This document shows positions 1-7,841 of a DNA stretch of 64,000 bases, one piece after another. The stretch is from the NCBI RefSeq assembly GCF_049701175.1, contig NZ_JBNATW010000004.1, positions 1 through 64,000 of the forward strand. Direction: 5' to 3'. The notes below the pieces were generated by a model that did not search any database, was not told the DNA's origin, and saw only the letters and a program-made list of their open reading frames with translations. A program made the position numbers and the translations under genes. Origin of the DNA: Thermovenabulum sp049701175. GTDB lineage: Bacteria > Bacillota > Thermosediminibacteria > Thermosediminibacterales > Thermosediminibacteraceae. How positions within the stretch are numbered: position 1 is the first letter of the stretch; each line of letters opens with the position of its first letter.

Positions 1-2
1 TG

Positions 3-218
3 ATAAAACCGTATATACCCGGGAGCACGTTCTTAATAGGAACTATGGGGGCAGATGAGAACGAGCTGGTAAATATATGTATAATGAAGAACGTATTGCC
101 AATAGCAGTATTAAGCGACAGCAATAAGATAAGAGAACACCAAAAAAAGGGGACATTCCCGCAAATAAATGAATGGAATAAAATATTGGAAATAATAAAA
201 GAATCTGCGATAAATTAA
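3..218 (+). CDS. C-terminal end of an unrecognised protein (5' truncated by window edge)
   Basis: An open frame enters from the left edge and ends at TAA 216-218, giving about 71 residues that finish in ESAIN. It contains a stretch reading GTMGADENELVNICIMKNVL followed by a charged, probably helical tail. It lies 39 bases upstream of the first Tad gene and is probably the preceding gene of that operon. I recognise no family; the part seen is too short for a function. Confidence 0.6.
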   Translation: MKPYIPGSTFLIGTMGADENELVNICIMKNVLPIAVLSDSNKIREHQKKGTFPQINEWNKILEIIKESAIN

Positions 219-257
219 AAAAAATAATTAAATAGTTAAGGAGGAATTTAAATAGTT

Positions 258-929
258 ATGAGGAAAATAGGAGGGTTTATACAAAGGAAAAAAACAGGAG
301 GGGCATTATTTTTACTGCTTTCTATTGTATTTGGGCTGGCAGCAGCAGGCCTCGTAATATTGGCAGGGATGAAAATAGCACCGACTGTCCCCGTACTACA
401 AGCAGCACAGGATATTAGTCCCGGAGATCCAATAGAAGGCAAGGTAACGATTGTAAAAATGCCGAAAGCGGGACTGCCAAACGATTACATTGACCCAAAT
501 GATCCGATCGTAAAAAGGGCAGTAGCACGACATGGATTGTCGCAGGGCGATGTAATCAGGCAAAGTCATGTATTAATAGCAGGCCAAAACGATGGCGGGA
601 TATTAAGTGCAAGGCTTTTGGCTTTAAACGACCCAAGTTATAAAGCCATAGAACTGCCACCTGACTCTGCTGGAGGAATGTTAGGGGGCATAAAAGCTGG
701 AGACAAAATAAATGTAATAAACGTGTATGAAGAAGAAAACAATGGAACGAAAATATTAAAGAGTGAAACGATATTAAGAAATGCAACTGTGATAGGGGTA
801 AGGGCCGGAGGAGATAACACCGCTCCTTCATTGGTAATAGCGGTTAAAGACAGTGAAGCTGAAGCAATAGCACTGGCAAGGGAAAGAGGCAAAATATATG
901 TAACGATTAATCCTATAAGTGCAAAATAA
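258..929 (+). CDS. cpaB: CpaB/RcpC-like pilus assembly protein (SAF domain)
   Basis: 223 residues. A basic N terminus is followed by one membrane segment (about residues 16-38) and then an SAF-type domain (from VLQAAQDISPGDPIEG, about 47 onward), the layout of CpaB/RcpC proteins that sit in the periplasm or outer wall face of Flp/Tad pili. The start ATG at 258 has a good ribosome site (GGAGG at 241-245). It opens the run CpaB, CpaE, TadA, TadB, TadC, pilin. The family identity is well supported by domain order and context. In a Gram-positive host its exact role (there is no outer-membrane secretin here) is uncertain; it may guide the pilus through the wall. Confidence 0.85.
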   Translation: MRKIGGFIQRKKTGGALFLLLSIVFGLAAAGLVILAGMKIAPTVPVLQAAQDISPGDPIEGKVTIVKMPKAGLPNDYIDPNDPIVKRAVARHGLSQGDVIRQSHVLIAGQNDGGILSARLLALNDPSYKAIELPPDSAGGMLGGIKAGDKINVINVYEEENNGTKILKSETILRNATVIGVRAGGDNTAPSLVIAVKDSEAEAIALARERGKIYVTINPISAK

Positions 930-954
930 TCCAATAAAATGGAGGTATACAGGG

Positions 955-2280
955 ATGATAATAAGAGACGATAGAAATGTAAAAGTGATACTGGCAGATT
1001 ATGATGTTCAATGGATGATGCAGGCTCAACTGCAGTTAGGCATGAACAGTATGATAAAAGTAGTTGGGCTTGCAAATTCAGGTGAGATAGCAATAAACAG
1101 AGTATTAGAAATGGGAGCCGATGCCTTGATAATAAACTATGGAATGCCAGATATGTCTGCAAAAGATATCATGCAGAGAATATCAGAGCAATCTCCTACA
1201 ACGATAGTTATAGCAATATCAAGCAGTTTAACGGCGAATTTGATAGCACAAGCAAAATCGATGGGGATTGCTGAAATATTTCACAAAGAAACATTGAATT
1301 TTAAAGAATTAGCAGATTTTGTAGTAAATTGTGTAGAGGAAAGAAGGAGACAGCTGATAGAAGCAGCAGACAGGCACGGAGTAATAAGGCCACAACAACA
1401 GCAGGTAAGAAGAGAAGTAATAACATTACAACAGGCTATTATACTTGTCCATTCACCAAAGGGAGGGGTAGGCAAATCAACAGTATCATCAAATATAGCT
1501 TTAGCCATTAAAAAATCACCAATACTATCGGGGCAAAGAGTAGCGATACTTGATTTTGACTGCACATTTGGGAATTTGGCAACAATATTTGCACTAAGCA
1601 AAAGCGAAGTGCCATCGCACGATTTATCACGTTGGGAATACATGACCGAAGCAGCAACATTGGAGGAAGTTGACGAGCTTTTGATGACATCACAATCCGG
1701 AGTAAAAGTCCTCCCTGCTCCAATAAGTCCCGCAATAGCAGAAAGAATAAATGAAAAAACAGCGGAAAGAATACTAAACATACTCAAAAGGTATTATCAG
1801 TATATAGTCATTGATGGAGGGCCTAAAATATCACCGTTAGTAGATGTTTCAATGGAATATGCTACGCACATAATTTTGTTAACAACACCGGAAGGACAAT
1901 CAGCAGAAAATATAGGAAGGGTAGTTTATGCAGTTAAAAACACGGAAGGATATGATTACTTATTGAGAAAAATGATGCTGGTATTAAACCGTGTTAACAA
2001 AAACAGGATAAGCGATTTAACACCCAAAGAAGTTGCGGACATAGTAGGTCTTCCTGTTTTTGAAGAACTGCCTGAAGATGATGTCGTCCCACGAGCCATA
2101 AATCAGGGCAACGGCAGGCAGGCTATAGAAATTGATCCGAACGCTCCGTTTTCTATAGCTATCAAGAGGCTAACGAACACTATAGTACCCGGTTCTTATA
2201 TGAAGACAAGTGAGACAGCTGAAAAAATGGAAGAGAAAGAGAAAAAACAAAGGAGAGGAATATTTGGATTTTTAAGATAA
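955..2280 (+). CDS. cpaE: CpaE/TadZ-like protein: pseudo-receiver plus MinD-type ATPase
   Basis: 441 residues. The start is placed at ATG 955 because GGAGG at 941-945 lies 9 bases upstream; an in-frame GTG 36 bases earlier overlaps the previous gene and lacks a site. Residues about 9-120 form a response-regulator-like domain in which the usual phospho-accepting Asp is Asn (LIINYGMPDMS). Residues about 165 onward are a ParA/MinD ATPase with deviant Walker A SPKGGVGKST and FDCTFGNL. CpaE/TadZ proteins place the pilus machine at a site in the cell. The lost Asp suggests protein-protein signalling rather than phosphorylation, as is common in this family. Confidence 0.88.
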   Translation: MIIRDDRNVKVILADYDVQWMMQAQLQLGMNSMIKVVGLANSGEIAINRVLEMGADALIINYGMPDMSAKDIMQRISEQSPTTIVIAISSSLTANLIAQAKSMGIAEIFHKETLNFKELADFVVNCVEERRRQLIEAADRHGVIRPQQQQVRREVITLQQAIILVHSPKGGVGKSTVSSNIALAIKKSPILSGQRVAILDFDCTFGNLATIFALSKSEVPSHDLSRWEYMTEAATLEEVDELLMTSQSGVKVLPAPISPAIAERINEKTAERILNILKRYYQYIVIDGGPKISPLVDVSMEYATHIILLTTPEGQSAENIGRVVYAVKNTEGYDYLLRKMMLVLNRVNKNRISDLTPKEVADIVGLPVFEELPEDDVVPRAINQGNGRQAIEIDPNAPFSIAIKRLTNTIVPGSYMKTSETAEKMEEKEKKQRRGIFGFLR

Positions 2281-2309
2281 CAACAACAAGAAAGCAGAGG
2301 TGAAACTAT

Positions 2310-3602
2310 ATGCCGAGACTATATGAAATAATGGATAGTCAATACAGAAGCAATAATAATGAAATAAACTGGGCAGAACTGAGGAAAAGAGCGCAGGAAA
2401 AGATAATGGCCGAAGTGCCTCCAGAAATACTCGGTAAATACAGAGATCAGGAAGCGAAAAATATAGTAAGGAAAAAATTAACAACAATGATAGATTTAGA
2501 ATACTCTGCCTTGCCTTTTAATGCAAGGCAGAGTATTATTGAAAGATTAGTCAACGAAATACAAGGGTATGGCCCTATCGAACAATTTTTAGACAACACG
2601 AACATAACAGAAATAATAGTAGAAAAATACGACAAAATAATCATTGAAGAAAACGGAGAATTAAAAGAAACAGACGTAAAATTTGACAATGAAGAGCATT
2701 TAAGGCTTGTAATAGAAAGGATCATAGCACCGATAGGCAGGAGGCTGGACTATTCAAGTCCAATGGTGGACGCAAGGTTGCCGGACGGTTCACGTGTATG
2801 TGCAGTTATACCTCCAATATCTCCTGACGGTGCAACAATAACTATAAGAAAATTCAGGCCAAACGTAAGCATAAATGACTTAGTAAGATGGGGAATGCTT
2901 CCAGAAAAATTAAAAGAGAGTTTAGCGAAATGCGTTAAAGCAAGGCTGAACATAATTATTAGCGGTGGAACAGGATCGGGTAAGACAACATTTTTAAACG
3001 CATTATCAGAATTTATTGATCCAAGGTTAAGCATAATTACAATAGAAAACCCGATAGAAATGCAGTTAAGACATCCTCATGTAAGGAGATGGGAAGCACG
3101 TCCAGCAAACATAGAAGGAGCGGGAGAAGTCAATATGATGTCGCTCGTTCAAACCGCACTTCGTTCCAGACCGGACATTATAATTGTTGGCGAAGTAAGA
3201 GGGAAGGAAGCATATGCAATGATACAGGCAATGAATACAGGGCACTTAGGCAGTATGACTACTTTACACGCAAACAACACGGCACAAGCGATGGAAAGAT
3301 TAATAGCAATGGTGGCAAGTGCTCAGGAATATCCAAAAGATTTGGTGCCTTCCTTAATAGCAGAATCTGTAGATTTAGTAATACACATTATGAGGTTTCC
3401 TGATGGAAAACGCAGAGTAGTAGAAATATCAGAAGTTGTAGGTGAAAGGAATCAAAAAATTATAACGAATCTGTTAGTAAAGTTTAAAGTAGATGAATTT
3501 AAGGATAAAGAAATAATAGGGCATTGGGAAGAAACCGGCAATAAGTTTACGAAAAGAGAATTACTAAAAGAAAGGGGAGTAGACTTTGACAGCTTTCTAT
3601 AA
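2310..3602 (+). CDS. tadA: TadA/CpaF-type pilus assembly ATPase
   Basis: 430 residues, the usual length for the CpaF branch of type II/IV secretion ATPases. An N-terminal helical domain with YGPIEQFLDNTNITEIIV leads into the ATPase core: Walker A SGGTGSGKTTF near residue 217, an Asp box region TALRSRPDIIIVGEVRGKEA and the His-box GHLGSMTTLHANN. It would power assembly of the pilin encoded at 5999-6190 at the inner face of the membrane, with the two TadB/TadC membrane proteins encoded downstream. The ribosome site is AGAGGTGA ahead of ATG 2310. Confidence 0.94.
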   Translation: MPRLYEIMDSQYRSNNNEINWAELRKRAQEKIMAEVPPEILGKYRDQEAKNIVRKKLTTMIDLEYSALPFNARQSIIERLVNEIQGYGPIEQFLDNTNITEIIVEKYDKIIIEENGELKETDVKFDNEEHLRLVIERIIAPIGRRLDYSSPMVDARLPDGSRVCAVIPPISPDGATITIRKFRPNVSINDLVRWGMLPEKLKESLAKCVKARLNIIISGGTGSGKTTFLNALSEFIDPRLSIITIENPIEMQLRHPHVRRWEARPANIEGAGEVNMMSLVQTALRSRPDIIIVGEVRGKEAYAMIQAMNTGHLGSMTTLHANNTAQAMERLIAMVASAQEYPKDLVPSLIAESVDLVIHIMRFPDGKRRVVEISEVVGERNQKIITNLLVKFKVDEFKDKEIIGHWEETGNKFTKRELLKERGVDFDSFL

Positions 3603-3637
3603 ATAGAAAAGATAATAAAAGGAGGTATCAGAATAAT

Positions 3638-4141
3638 ATGACGGGTTCAACACATATATTAATAGGTGCATTAAGCGGAGTGATTCTTACAAGTAAAATG
3701 AATATAACAGGAGTTAGTGCTGCATCATTAACAGCAATATCGGCAATATCCGCTCTAATACCCGATATAGATATGCCCGGTTCAAAGATAGGGAGAAAAG
3801 CAAAGCCAGCATCTTTTATCCTAAATAAAACCGTAGGACACAGAGGTATTATGCATTCTCTTTTAGGAGCAATAATCACAGCATTTATTGTAAAGATGTA
3901 TTTATCCTTGCAGCATTTTAATTATATAATTCCCGGTTTAAACGAAGCGAAAATCACAGCAGGTTTATTGATTGGCTATTTAAGCCACTTATTAGGAGAT
4001 ATGATGACGAAAGAAGGAATCCCTCTGCTTTATCCTTTAATAAGAAGGAAAATTAGTATTGTAGGAATAAAAAGCGGAGGTATAGCCGAACAAATTTTTA
4101 GCATTATTTTAATAATTATCATTTTCAAAATGATGATATGA
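3638..4141 (+). CDS. YdjM-like membrane metal-dependent hydrolase
   Basis: 167 residues. Motifs match the YdjM / 'LexA-regulated membrane-bound hydrolase' family: N-terminal THILIGALSG, then IPDIDMPGS, VGHRGIMHS and GYLSHLLGDMMTKEGIPLLYP, with hydrophobic segments between them. The His and Asp residues are the likely metal ligands. Members are integral membrane proteins of unclear substrate. AGGAGGT precedes the start. Its position between the motor ATPase and TadB is not typical of Tad operons, so it may be an insertion or a cargo gene of the element. Family call is good; physiological role unknown. Confidence 0.82.
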   Translation: MTGSTHILIGALSGVILTSKMNITGVSAASLTAISAISALIPDIDMPGSKIGRKAKPASFILNKTVGHRGIMHSLLGAIITAFIVKMYLSLQHFNYIIPGLNEAKITAGLLIGYLSHLLGDMMTKEGIPLLYPLIRRKISIVGIKSGGIAEQIFSIILIIIIFKMMI

Positions 4142-4173
4142 ATAAGCACTAAATCAAAGGGGGTTGGTAAAAG

Positions 4174-5067
4174 TTGTATGAAATCACAATGGCATCTCTT
4201 CTTGTATTAACGAGCGTTATACTTTTTATGCATGGATTAAAGCAAATAAAAGAAAGAGATATACAGCTCGACAGGTTTAAGCCTTACGTTTTTAGTGAAC
4301 AAGAATATTTGCAGCAGGAAAGGCAAAAGAAAAAAGGGAAACAAGAACAATTGATGACAGTAGACTTAAAGAGAGAACAGAAAATAATATTAACAGCCAT
4401 AGGGGTAGTAAGTTTTATTGTAATAGCTTATTCAGTAACAGGGCAATTAATAATATCGTTAATATTTGGGATAGCAGGAGTTATGCTGCCGAAATTATGG
4501 GTTGTGTGGCAAATCAGCGGTCAATGGATACAGATAGAAAGGCAATTTGAACAAGCAGCAGAACAAATGGCAGTAGTATTAAGGGCAGGAGGAGGCCTTC
4601 CTGCAGCAATAGAACGTGCAGCATTAGAGGCAAAACAACCAATCAAAGGCGAATTAGAAAGGATGTTACTAGAGATACGTGCAGGGGTACCAATAGACGA
4701 AGTATTTAAGAGAGCGTCAGAACGTATAAAAATACCAGAAATAGAAGCACTTGCTATGGTAACAAGTCTTCAAAAAAGCGGAATGGCTGTAAATGTCCCT
4801 GCAATATTGGATAGGATACAGGAAAGCATAAGGGAAAGAAGAGCATTTAAAGAACAAGTCAAAGCAATAACTGCAGAAGGAAGGTTATCGGCGACAATTG
4901 TAGGCATAGTCCCGTTCGCAACAATAGGCTTAATGAGACAAATGGTGCCTGAATACGTATCAAGTTTATTCAACACACCAGAAGGGATAATAGTGTTTAT
5001 ATTAGCAACAGCAATGATAATAACAGGAACTTTTTGGATAAGAAATATGATTGATGTAGAAATATAA
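4174..5067 (+). CDS. tadB: TadB-like pilus membrane platform protein
   Basis: 297 residues starting at TTG 4174 (MYEITMASLL) with AAAGGGGGT just upstream; no better start is in frame. There are membrane segments near the N terminus, around residues 70-110 and two at the C terminus. A cytoplasmic T2SSF domain (LRAGGGLPAAIERAALEA...LLEIRAGVPIDEVFKRAS) lies between. This is the GspF-like half-platform that couples the TadA ATPase to pilin insertion. It pairs with the TadC-like protein downstream. A perfect TAACGAGCGTTA palindrome lies inside this gene at 4208-4219. Confidence 0.9.
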   Translation: MYEITMASLLVLTSVILFMHGLKQIKERDIQLDRFKPYVFSEQEYLQQERQKKKGKQEQLMTVDLKREQKIILTAIGVVSFIVIAYSVTGQLIISLIFGIAGVMLPKLWVVWQISGQWIQIERQFEQAAEQMAVVLRAGGGLPAAIERAALEAKQPIKGELERMLLEIRAGVPIDEVFKRASERIKIPEIEALAMVTSLQKSGMAVNVPAILDRIQESIRERRAFKEQVKAITAEGRLSATIVGIVPFATIGLMRQMVPEYVSSLFNTPEGIIVFILATAMIITGTFWIRNMIDVEI

Positions 5068-5092
5068 AAAATAAAAGCAGGTGATATGAAAA

Positions 5093-5965
5093 ATGGACAG
5101 AACGATAATAATCGCTGGATGGCTTACTTTCCTTTCAGTAGTATTTTTTGCAATGAACGTGATAATATCAAAAGAAGGGATTACTACAGCAGCACTACAG
5201 AGCAATATGAGGAATGTAAACACAAAAAGTATTATAATTAACTTATCAAACAAATTGGGTTATGATATTTCAGCTTGGTATCCGGCAGCAACTATAGAAG
5301 ATTTATATAACAAACTTATGTGGGCTGGTTTCCCTTACGGCTTAACTCCACAATCTTTTTTAGGAATAAAAATACTAATAGCTGGAGCAATTCTTATATT
5401 GTCCTTTGGGCTATCTTTAGCAAATGTCCCTTTTATATTTGGGATAATATTAGCTGTTATGGGCTTTATGGCTCCAGATTTCTGGCTTTCTGCGGTTATT
5501 GAAAGAAGAAGGAAAAAGATAAGAAAAGAACTTCCATTAATGTTAGACTTTTTAATAATCGCACTAAAAGCTGGCGTTGAATTAGGCCCTGCTTTAGAGA
5601 AGGTAAGCGAACAATTAACCGGGCCATTAGGGGAAGAATTAAGGCTGACGTGGAGGGATATAGCTGTAGGGAAATCAAGGGCTGTTGCATTTAGAAACAT
5701 GGCTGAAAGGATAGGATTAGATGAGATTAATAAATTTGTTCAAACAATAATAATTGCCGAAGAAAGAGGTGTTTCCAATTTAGCGGATACATTAACAATA
5801 TTTAACACCGAATTAAATGAGACACGAAAAAGAAAGGCAGAAGAAGAAGCAAGGAAAGTACCTACGAAAATACTTCTTCCACTCATAGTATGCATATTCC
5901 TGCCTATGGTAGCATTATTGCTGATGCCTGTAATACAAATGATTAGTGAAATGGGATTATTTTAA
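5093..5965 (+). CDS. tadC: TadC-like pilus membrane platform protein
   Basis: 290 residues with an N-terminal membrane helix, a pair of helices around residues 90-130, a cytoplasmic T2SSF domain (ALKAGVELGPALEKVSEQLTGPLGEEL; later AEERGVSNLADTL) and C-terminal helices (PLIVCIFLPMVALLL). It is the second half-platform of the first Tad machine, starting 26 bases after tadB. Translation starts at ATG 5093 behind GCAGGTGAT. Together with TadB it should form the inner-membrane ring on which the pilus is built. Confidence 0.9.
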   Translation: MDRTIIIAGWLTFLSVVFFAMNVIISKEGITTAALQSNMRNVNTKSIIINLSNKLGYDISAWYPAATIEDLYNKLMWAGFPYGLTPQSFLGIKILIAGAILILSFGLSLANVPFIFGIILAVMGFMAPDFWLSAVIERRRKKIRKELPLMLDFLIIALKAGVELGPALEKVSEQLTGPLGEELRLTWRDIAVGKSRAVAFRNMAERIGLDEINKFVQTIIIAEERGVSNLADTLTIFNTELNETRKRKAEEEARKVPTKILLPLIVCIFLPMVALLLMPVIQMISEMGLF

Positions 5966-5998
5966 AATTAAAATAAAAATAAAAAGGAGGAAAGGATA

Positions 5999-6190
5999 AT
6001 GAAAAACATAATTGAGTACTTAAAACAATTTCACAAGGATGACAACGGAGATATTGTTCAAACAGCTATTATTATGGCTGTGATGAGTATAATTGCATTG
6101 GGAGGGTACTTGTTCCTGAAACCTAAATTGACGAATTTATTTAACAAGACAGGTTCTCAGCTGGATCAAGCAAATAACCAAAATTATTAA
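5999..6190 (+). CDS. Flp-type small pilin
   Basis: 63 residues: a short charged leader, then DNG followed by DIVQTAIIMAVMSIIALGGYLFL, a single hydrophobic helix, and a short polar tail. Prepilin peptidase would cut after the Gly. The canonical Glu at mature position 5 is replaced (T), unlike the pilins of the second cluster at 20288 and 20586. It is the last gene of the first Tad operon, with a strong AAGGAGGAAAGG site and a terminator directly after it, which fits high-level expression of the major pilin. Confidence 0.8.
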   Translation: MKNIIEYLKQFHKDDNGDIVQTAIIMAVMSIIALGGYLFLKPKLTNLFNKTGSQLDQANNQNY

Positions 6191-6203
6191 AAAACAATAA
6201 AAA

Positions 6204-6237
6204 AGAGGGTAATTATAAAAATTGCCCTCTTTTTTTA
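6204..6237 (+). terminator. Rho-independent terminator of first Tad operon
   Basis: AGAGGGTAATT (6204-6214) pairs with AATTGCCCTCT (6220-6230) with one G-T pair and is followed by a run of seven T. It sits 14 bases after the pilin stop codon. Confidence 0.9.
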
Positions 6238-6275
6238 TTTTTATATGAGAAGCATAAATTGAAAGGAGAAATTTA

Positions 6276-7103
6276 ATGGATAACATAAATGCCAATAAAA
6301 AAGATATAGCCAAAATACCTTTTAAAAACAATGGCAAAGAAAACATAAATATTTACGACATAGTAAACAGGGGGGAATTATATTTCTTATACCAACCAAT
6401 AATTTCGCTTAATAAAGGCCAGTTTTACGGATCAGAAGCACTAACAAGAGTAAAAGGATATAATACTGAACACATAGAAGAAATCTTTATAGATGCTGAA
6501 AGATATAACCTTTTAGAAATCCTTGAAAGAAATATATTCAAAGGGATTATAGAAGAATACCTTTTAAATCAATTACATAACTGCAATATATTTATAAACG
6601 TTACTCCAAAATCATTACATAATATAAGCGAATTAATAAAAAATGAAACGAAAAAATATAATACAAAATACAAACAATCTTACTTGAAAAAAGTTGTATT
6701 TGAGGTAACGGAATTCGTAGGAGGCAATATAGAAAAAGTAGACAGGAATATAATAGAAGAAATTAGAAGCATAGGCATAAAGATAGCAGTAGACGATGTT
6801 TTTTCTGGATATTCAAGACTTGCTTATATAGGCGAAATAAAACCTGATTACATAAAAATAGATAAGGGATATATTACAAAAGCTGCTAATGAAGAATACT
6901 GGTATAAATTATTGAAAAGGGTTATAATGCTTTCTCACTCATTAAGAGCAAAAACAGTAATAGAAGGAATAGAAACAGAAAAAGAATTAATAACAGCAAA
7001 GGAATTAAAAGCCGACTATGGGCAAGGTTTTTATATATCATATCCTGTACCACTAATGAATATCAAGAGAAAAATACGAGGGAATAATTATGATAATTGT
7101 TGA
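6276..7103 (+). CDS. EAL-domain protein, probable c-di-GMP phosphodiesterase
   Basis: 275 residues, essentially a stand-alone EAL domain with no GGDEF or sensor part. The signature SEALTR is followed by FINVTP (Asn), FEVTEF (Glu), VDDVFSGYS (two Asp), IKIDKGY (Lys) and VIEGIET (Glu), so most metal and general-base ligands seem kept and activity is plausible. EAL enzymes cleave cyclic di-GMP to pGpG. Lying next to a Tad pilus operon, it may tune pilus production or retraction; that link is inference. AAAGGAG precedes ATG 6276. It overlaps the next gene by 14 bases. Confidence 0.88.
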   Translation: MDNINANKKDIAKIPFKNNGKENINIYDIVNRGELYFLYQPIISLNKGQFYGSEALTRVKGYNTEHIEEIFIDAERYNLLEILERNIFKGIIEEYLLNQLHNCNIFINVTPKSLHNISELIKNETKKYNTKYKQSYLKKVVFEVTEFVGGNIEKVDRNIIEEIRSIGIKIAVDDVFSGYSRLAYIGEIKPDYIKIDKGYITKAANEEYWYKLLKRVIMLSHSLRAKTVIEGIETEKELITAKELKADYGQGFYISYPVPLMNIKRKIRGNNYDNC

Positions 7104-7332
7104 TTTTAACTTTGATGAAAACAAAAAATTAGGGAAATGCGTAGTAGAATATTTTGAAGATTACGAAGATGATATAGGGGAAAGAGAATGCTATTTCAAA
7201 TTAATAGAAAACGCAGAAATCTACAATAAAATATCCGATTTTATAGAGAAAAACGGTTTTCCTGATTTACACCCTACAAATTATAAGGATGCTTATAAAG
7301 AATATCCACTTTTCATGTTTAAGAAGGATTGA
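7090..7332 (+). CDS. Small acidic protein of unknown function
   Basis: 80 residues, acidic and Tyr/Phe-rich (YFEDYEDDIGERECYF), with no recognised motif. It overlaps the EAL gene start-to-end by 14 bases and the next gene by 44 bases, which argues for translational coupling of the three. I considered that it and the next ORF are one gene split by a frameshift, but each has its own start and composition. Function unknown; context suggests an accessory of the EAL protein or the ParB-like protein. Confidence 0.6.
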   Translation: MIIVDFNFDENKKLGKCVVEYFEDYEDDIGERECYFKLIENAEIYNKISDFIEKNGFPDLHPTNYKDAYKEYPLFMFKKD

Positions 7333-7768
7333 AGAAGTCCCATGCGAAAGGATACTGGGGAATGGCTGGGCAAATATACCACTTGAAGAAGTAAGGGGGA
7401 GTTACCCTAAACCTTCAAAAGTTTTTAGAGTACTTATTGGGTATTTAAATTTAAACAGCGAGTGCAGGGACACAAGAAACAACATGCAGCCTATTCCGGT
7501 TTACAAAATATTTGACGAATATTTTTGCGAAGAAGGTAATCACAGACTATATGTGGCAAGACTTTTGGGTTTACCGAAAATAAAGGCAGAAGTATATGAA
7601 ATAGACTATACGGAATTTCTGGGAAAATCAAAAATATTCAATTATGGAGGGGGATACTATATAGGGGTACTAAAAGACAACAACGATAGTTATTTTCTAT
7701 ATCCTGTAGATAAAGAGCAGGCAGAAAATTATATAAAACTTAAAAATGGAACAAAAAGTTTAAAATAA
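7289..7768 (+). CDS. ParB/sulfiredoxin-fold-like protein
   Basis: Up to 159 residues. The central stretch PIPVYKIFDEYFCEEGNHRLYVARLLGLPKIKAEVYEID matches the ParB/Srx N-terminal fold (the 'dG.HR..A....G...i...' box), here as EEGNHRLYVARLLG. There is no helix-turn-helix DNA-binding half, so it is not a partition ParB; stand-alone domains of this fold act as nucleases, NTP switches or modification enzymes. The start is uncertain: ATG 7289 lies inside the previous gene, and the first 15 residues may not be real. Confidence 0.65.
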   Translation: MLIKNIHFSCLRRIEEVPCERILGNGWANIPLEEVRGSYPKPSKVFRVLIGYLNLNSECRDTRNNMQPIPVYKIFDEYFCEEGNHRLYVARLLGLPKIKAEVYEIDYTEFLGKSKIFNYGGGYYIGVLKDNNDSYFLYPVDKEQAENYIKLKNGTKSLK

Positions 7769-7783
7769 AAGGATAATAAAAAT

Positions 7784-7816
7784 AATCTCCTTTCAAAGCA
7801 AGGGAGAGATTTTTTG
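7784..7816 (+). terminator. Terminator after EAL/ParB-like operon
   Basis: AATCTCCTT (7784-7792) can pair with the AAGGGAGAGATT stretch at 7800-7811 with a small bulge, followed by TTTTT. It separates the EAL group from the helicase gene. Confidence 0.75.
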
Positions 7817-7841
7817 TATTGACGAGAGAAGGTGAAAAAAA

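Noticed and set aside
7090..7768. Single gene broken by a frameshift
   Set aside because: The two overlapping frames have different composition and the first has an intact start; overlap of adjacent coupled genes is common in this window.
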